A stretch of DNA of 14,183 bases from Defluviitaleaceae bacterium. GTDB taxonomy: Bacteria > Bacillota > Clostridia > Lachnospirales > WRAA01. The stretch spans positions 1 through 14,183 of the forward strand of contig WRAA01000021.1 of assembly GCA_009780445.1 (NCBI GenBank). Direction: 5' to 3'. Of this stretch, positions 14,059-14,183 are shown one piece after another. A program made the position numbers and the translations under genes. Below the pieces are notes generated by a model, which saw nothing but the letters and a program-made list of their open reading frames with translations, did no database searches and had not been told where the DNA came from. Each line of letters starts with the position of its first letter. Position 1 is the stretch's first letter.

Positions 14059-14183
14059 CTATAGCCATTCGACTTGAAAACACTCCAAGCAAACGCAGGA
14101 TTTTTGCGTAAGTGCTAGGAATGAGGGACGACGCGTACCCACAGGGTACGCTAGGAGCGAATGACGACGCAATTACGCAAAAA
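14059..14183 (+). mobile_element. Palindromic MITE-like element, copy D (truncated by window edge)
   Basis: It begins CTATAGC directly after the TAA stop of the desulfurase gene. TTGAAAAC and a T-rich arm follow. The 56-nt core at 14115-14170 has two exact CTAGGA-N6-GACGACGC modules around a perfect 8-bp hairpin (GCGTACCC/GGGTACGC, loop ACA). TTTTTGCGTAA (14101-14111) pairs perfectly with TTACGCAAAAA (14173-14183). Its left arm is the close relative of copy A, in opposite orientation. The right end lies outside the window, so a target duplication cannot be confirmed. There is no gene in this stretch. Confidence 0.75.

Overview
This window looks like chromosome of a GC-rich, endospore-forming Firmicute, most likely a Clostridia-class bacterium. 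The evidence is a spoVA gene cluster, a YmfF/YmfH-type M16 peptidase pair, a PgcA-type phosphoglucomutase, strong AGGAGG-type ribosome binding sites and a methyl-accepting chemotaxis protein. No finer taxonomy can be supported. I see no rRNA, tRNA, CRISPR array, transposase or phage gene.

Layout. Positions 1-307 hold no gene. They contain one truncated copy of a palindromic element and two further inverted repeats. Two genes then lie on the minus strand, each with its own sigma-A-type promoter: a chemotaxis receptor (305-2593) and a phosphohexomutase (2736-4472). All later genes are on the plus strand. spoVAA, spoVAB, spoVAC and spoVAD (4577-7270) encode spore dipicolinate (DPA) transport proteins. 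spoVAD overlaps a pair of M16-family peptidase-like proteins by one base, and lgt (lipoprotein diacylglyceryl transferase) follows. A clean intrinsic terminator ends this unit at about 10794. A new promoter at 10796-10824 then starts prmA-rsmE (ribosomal protein L11 and 16S rRNA methyltransferases), followed by a NifS/IscS-like cysteine desulfurase.

The most unusual content is a family of short, transposase-less palindromic elements, with four copies here: 1-134 (reversed), 12572-12898, 12630-12790 and 14059-14183. All share a rigid 56-nt core of two 20-nt modules, CTAGGA-N6-GACGACGC, separated by a 16-nt hairpin insert. The flanking arms differ between copies but remain self-complementary. 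One copy (161 bp) is inserted into another (162 bp when reconstructed) at the CTAG of its core, with CTAG on both sides. The outer copy is flanked by TAA on both sides, one being the rsmE stop codon. It separates the likely ancestral Shine-Dalgarno of the cysteine desulfurase gene from its GTG start, but supplies a near-perfect Shine-Dalgarno, an ATG and 19 in-frame codons in its place.

Other points of interest: a hairpin that buries the ribosome binding site of the catalytic M16 subunit and overlaps the stop codon of its partner; complementary loss of active-site parts between the two M16 proteins; no spoVAE after spoVAD; and an alanine where cysteine desulfurases usually have a PLP-contacting glutamine.
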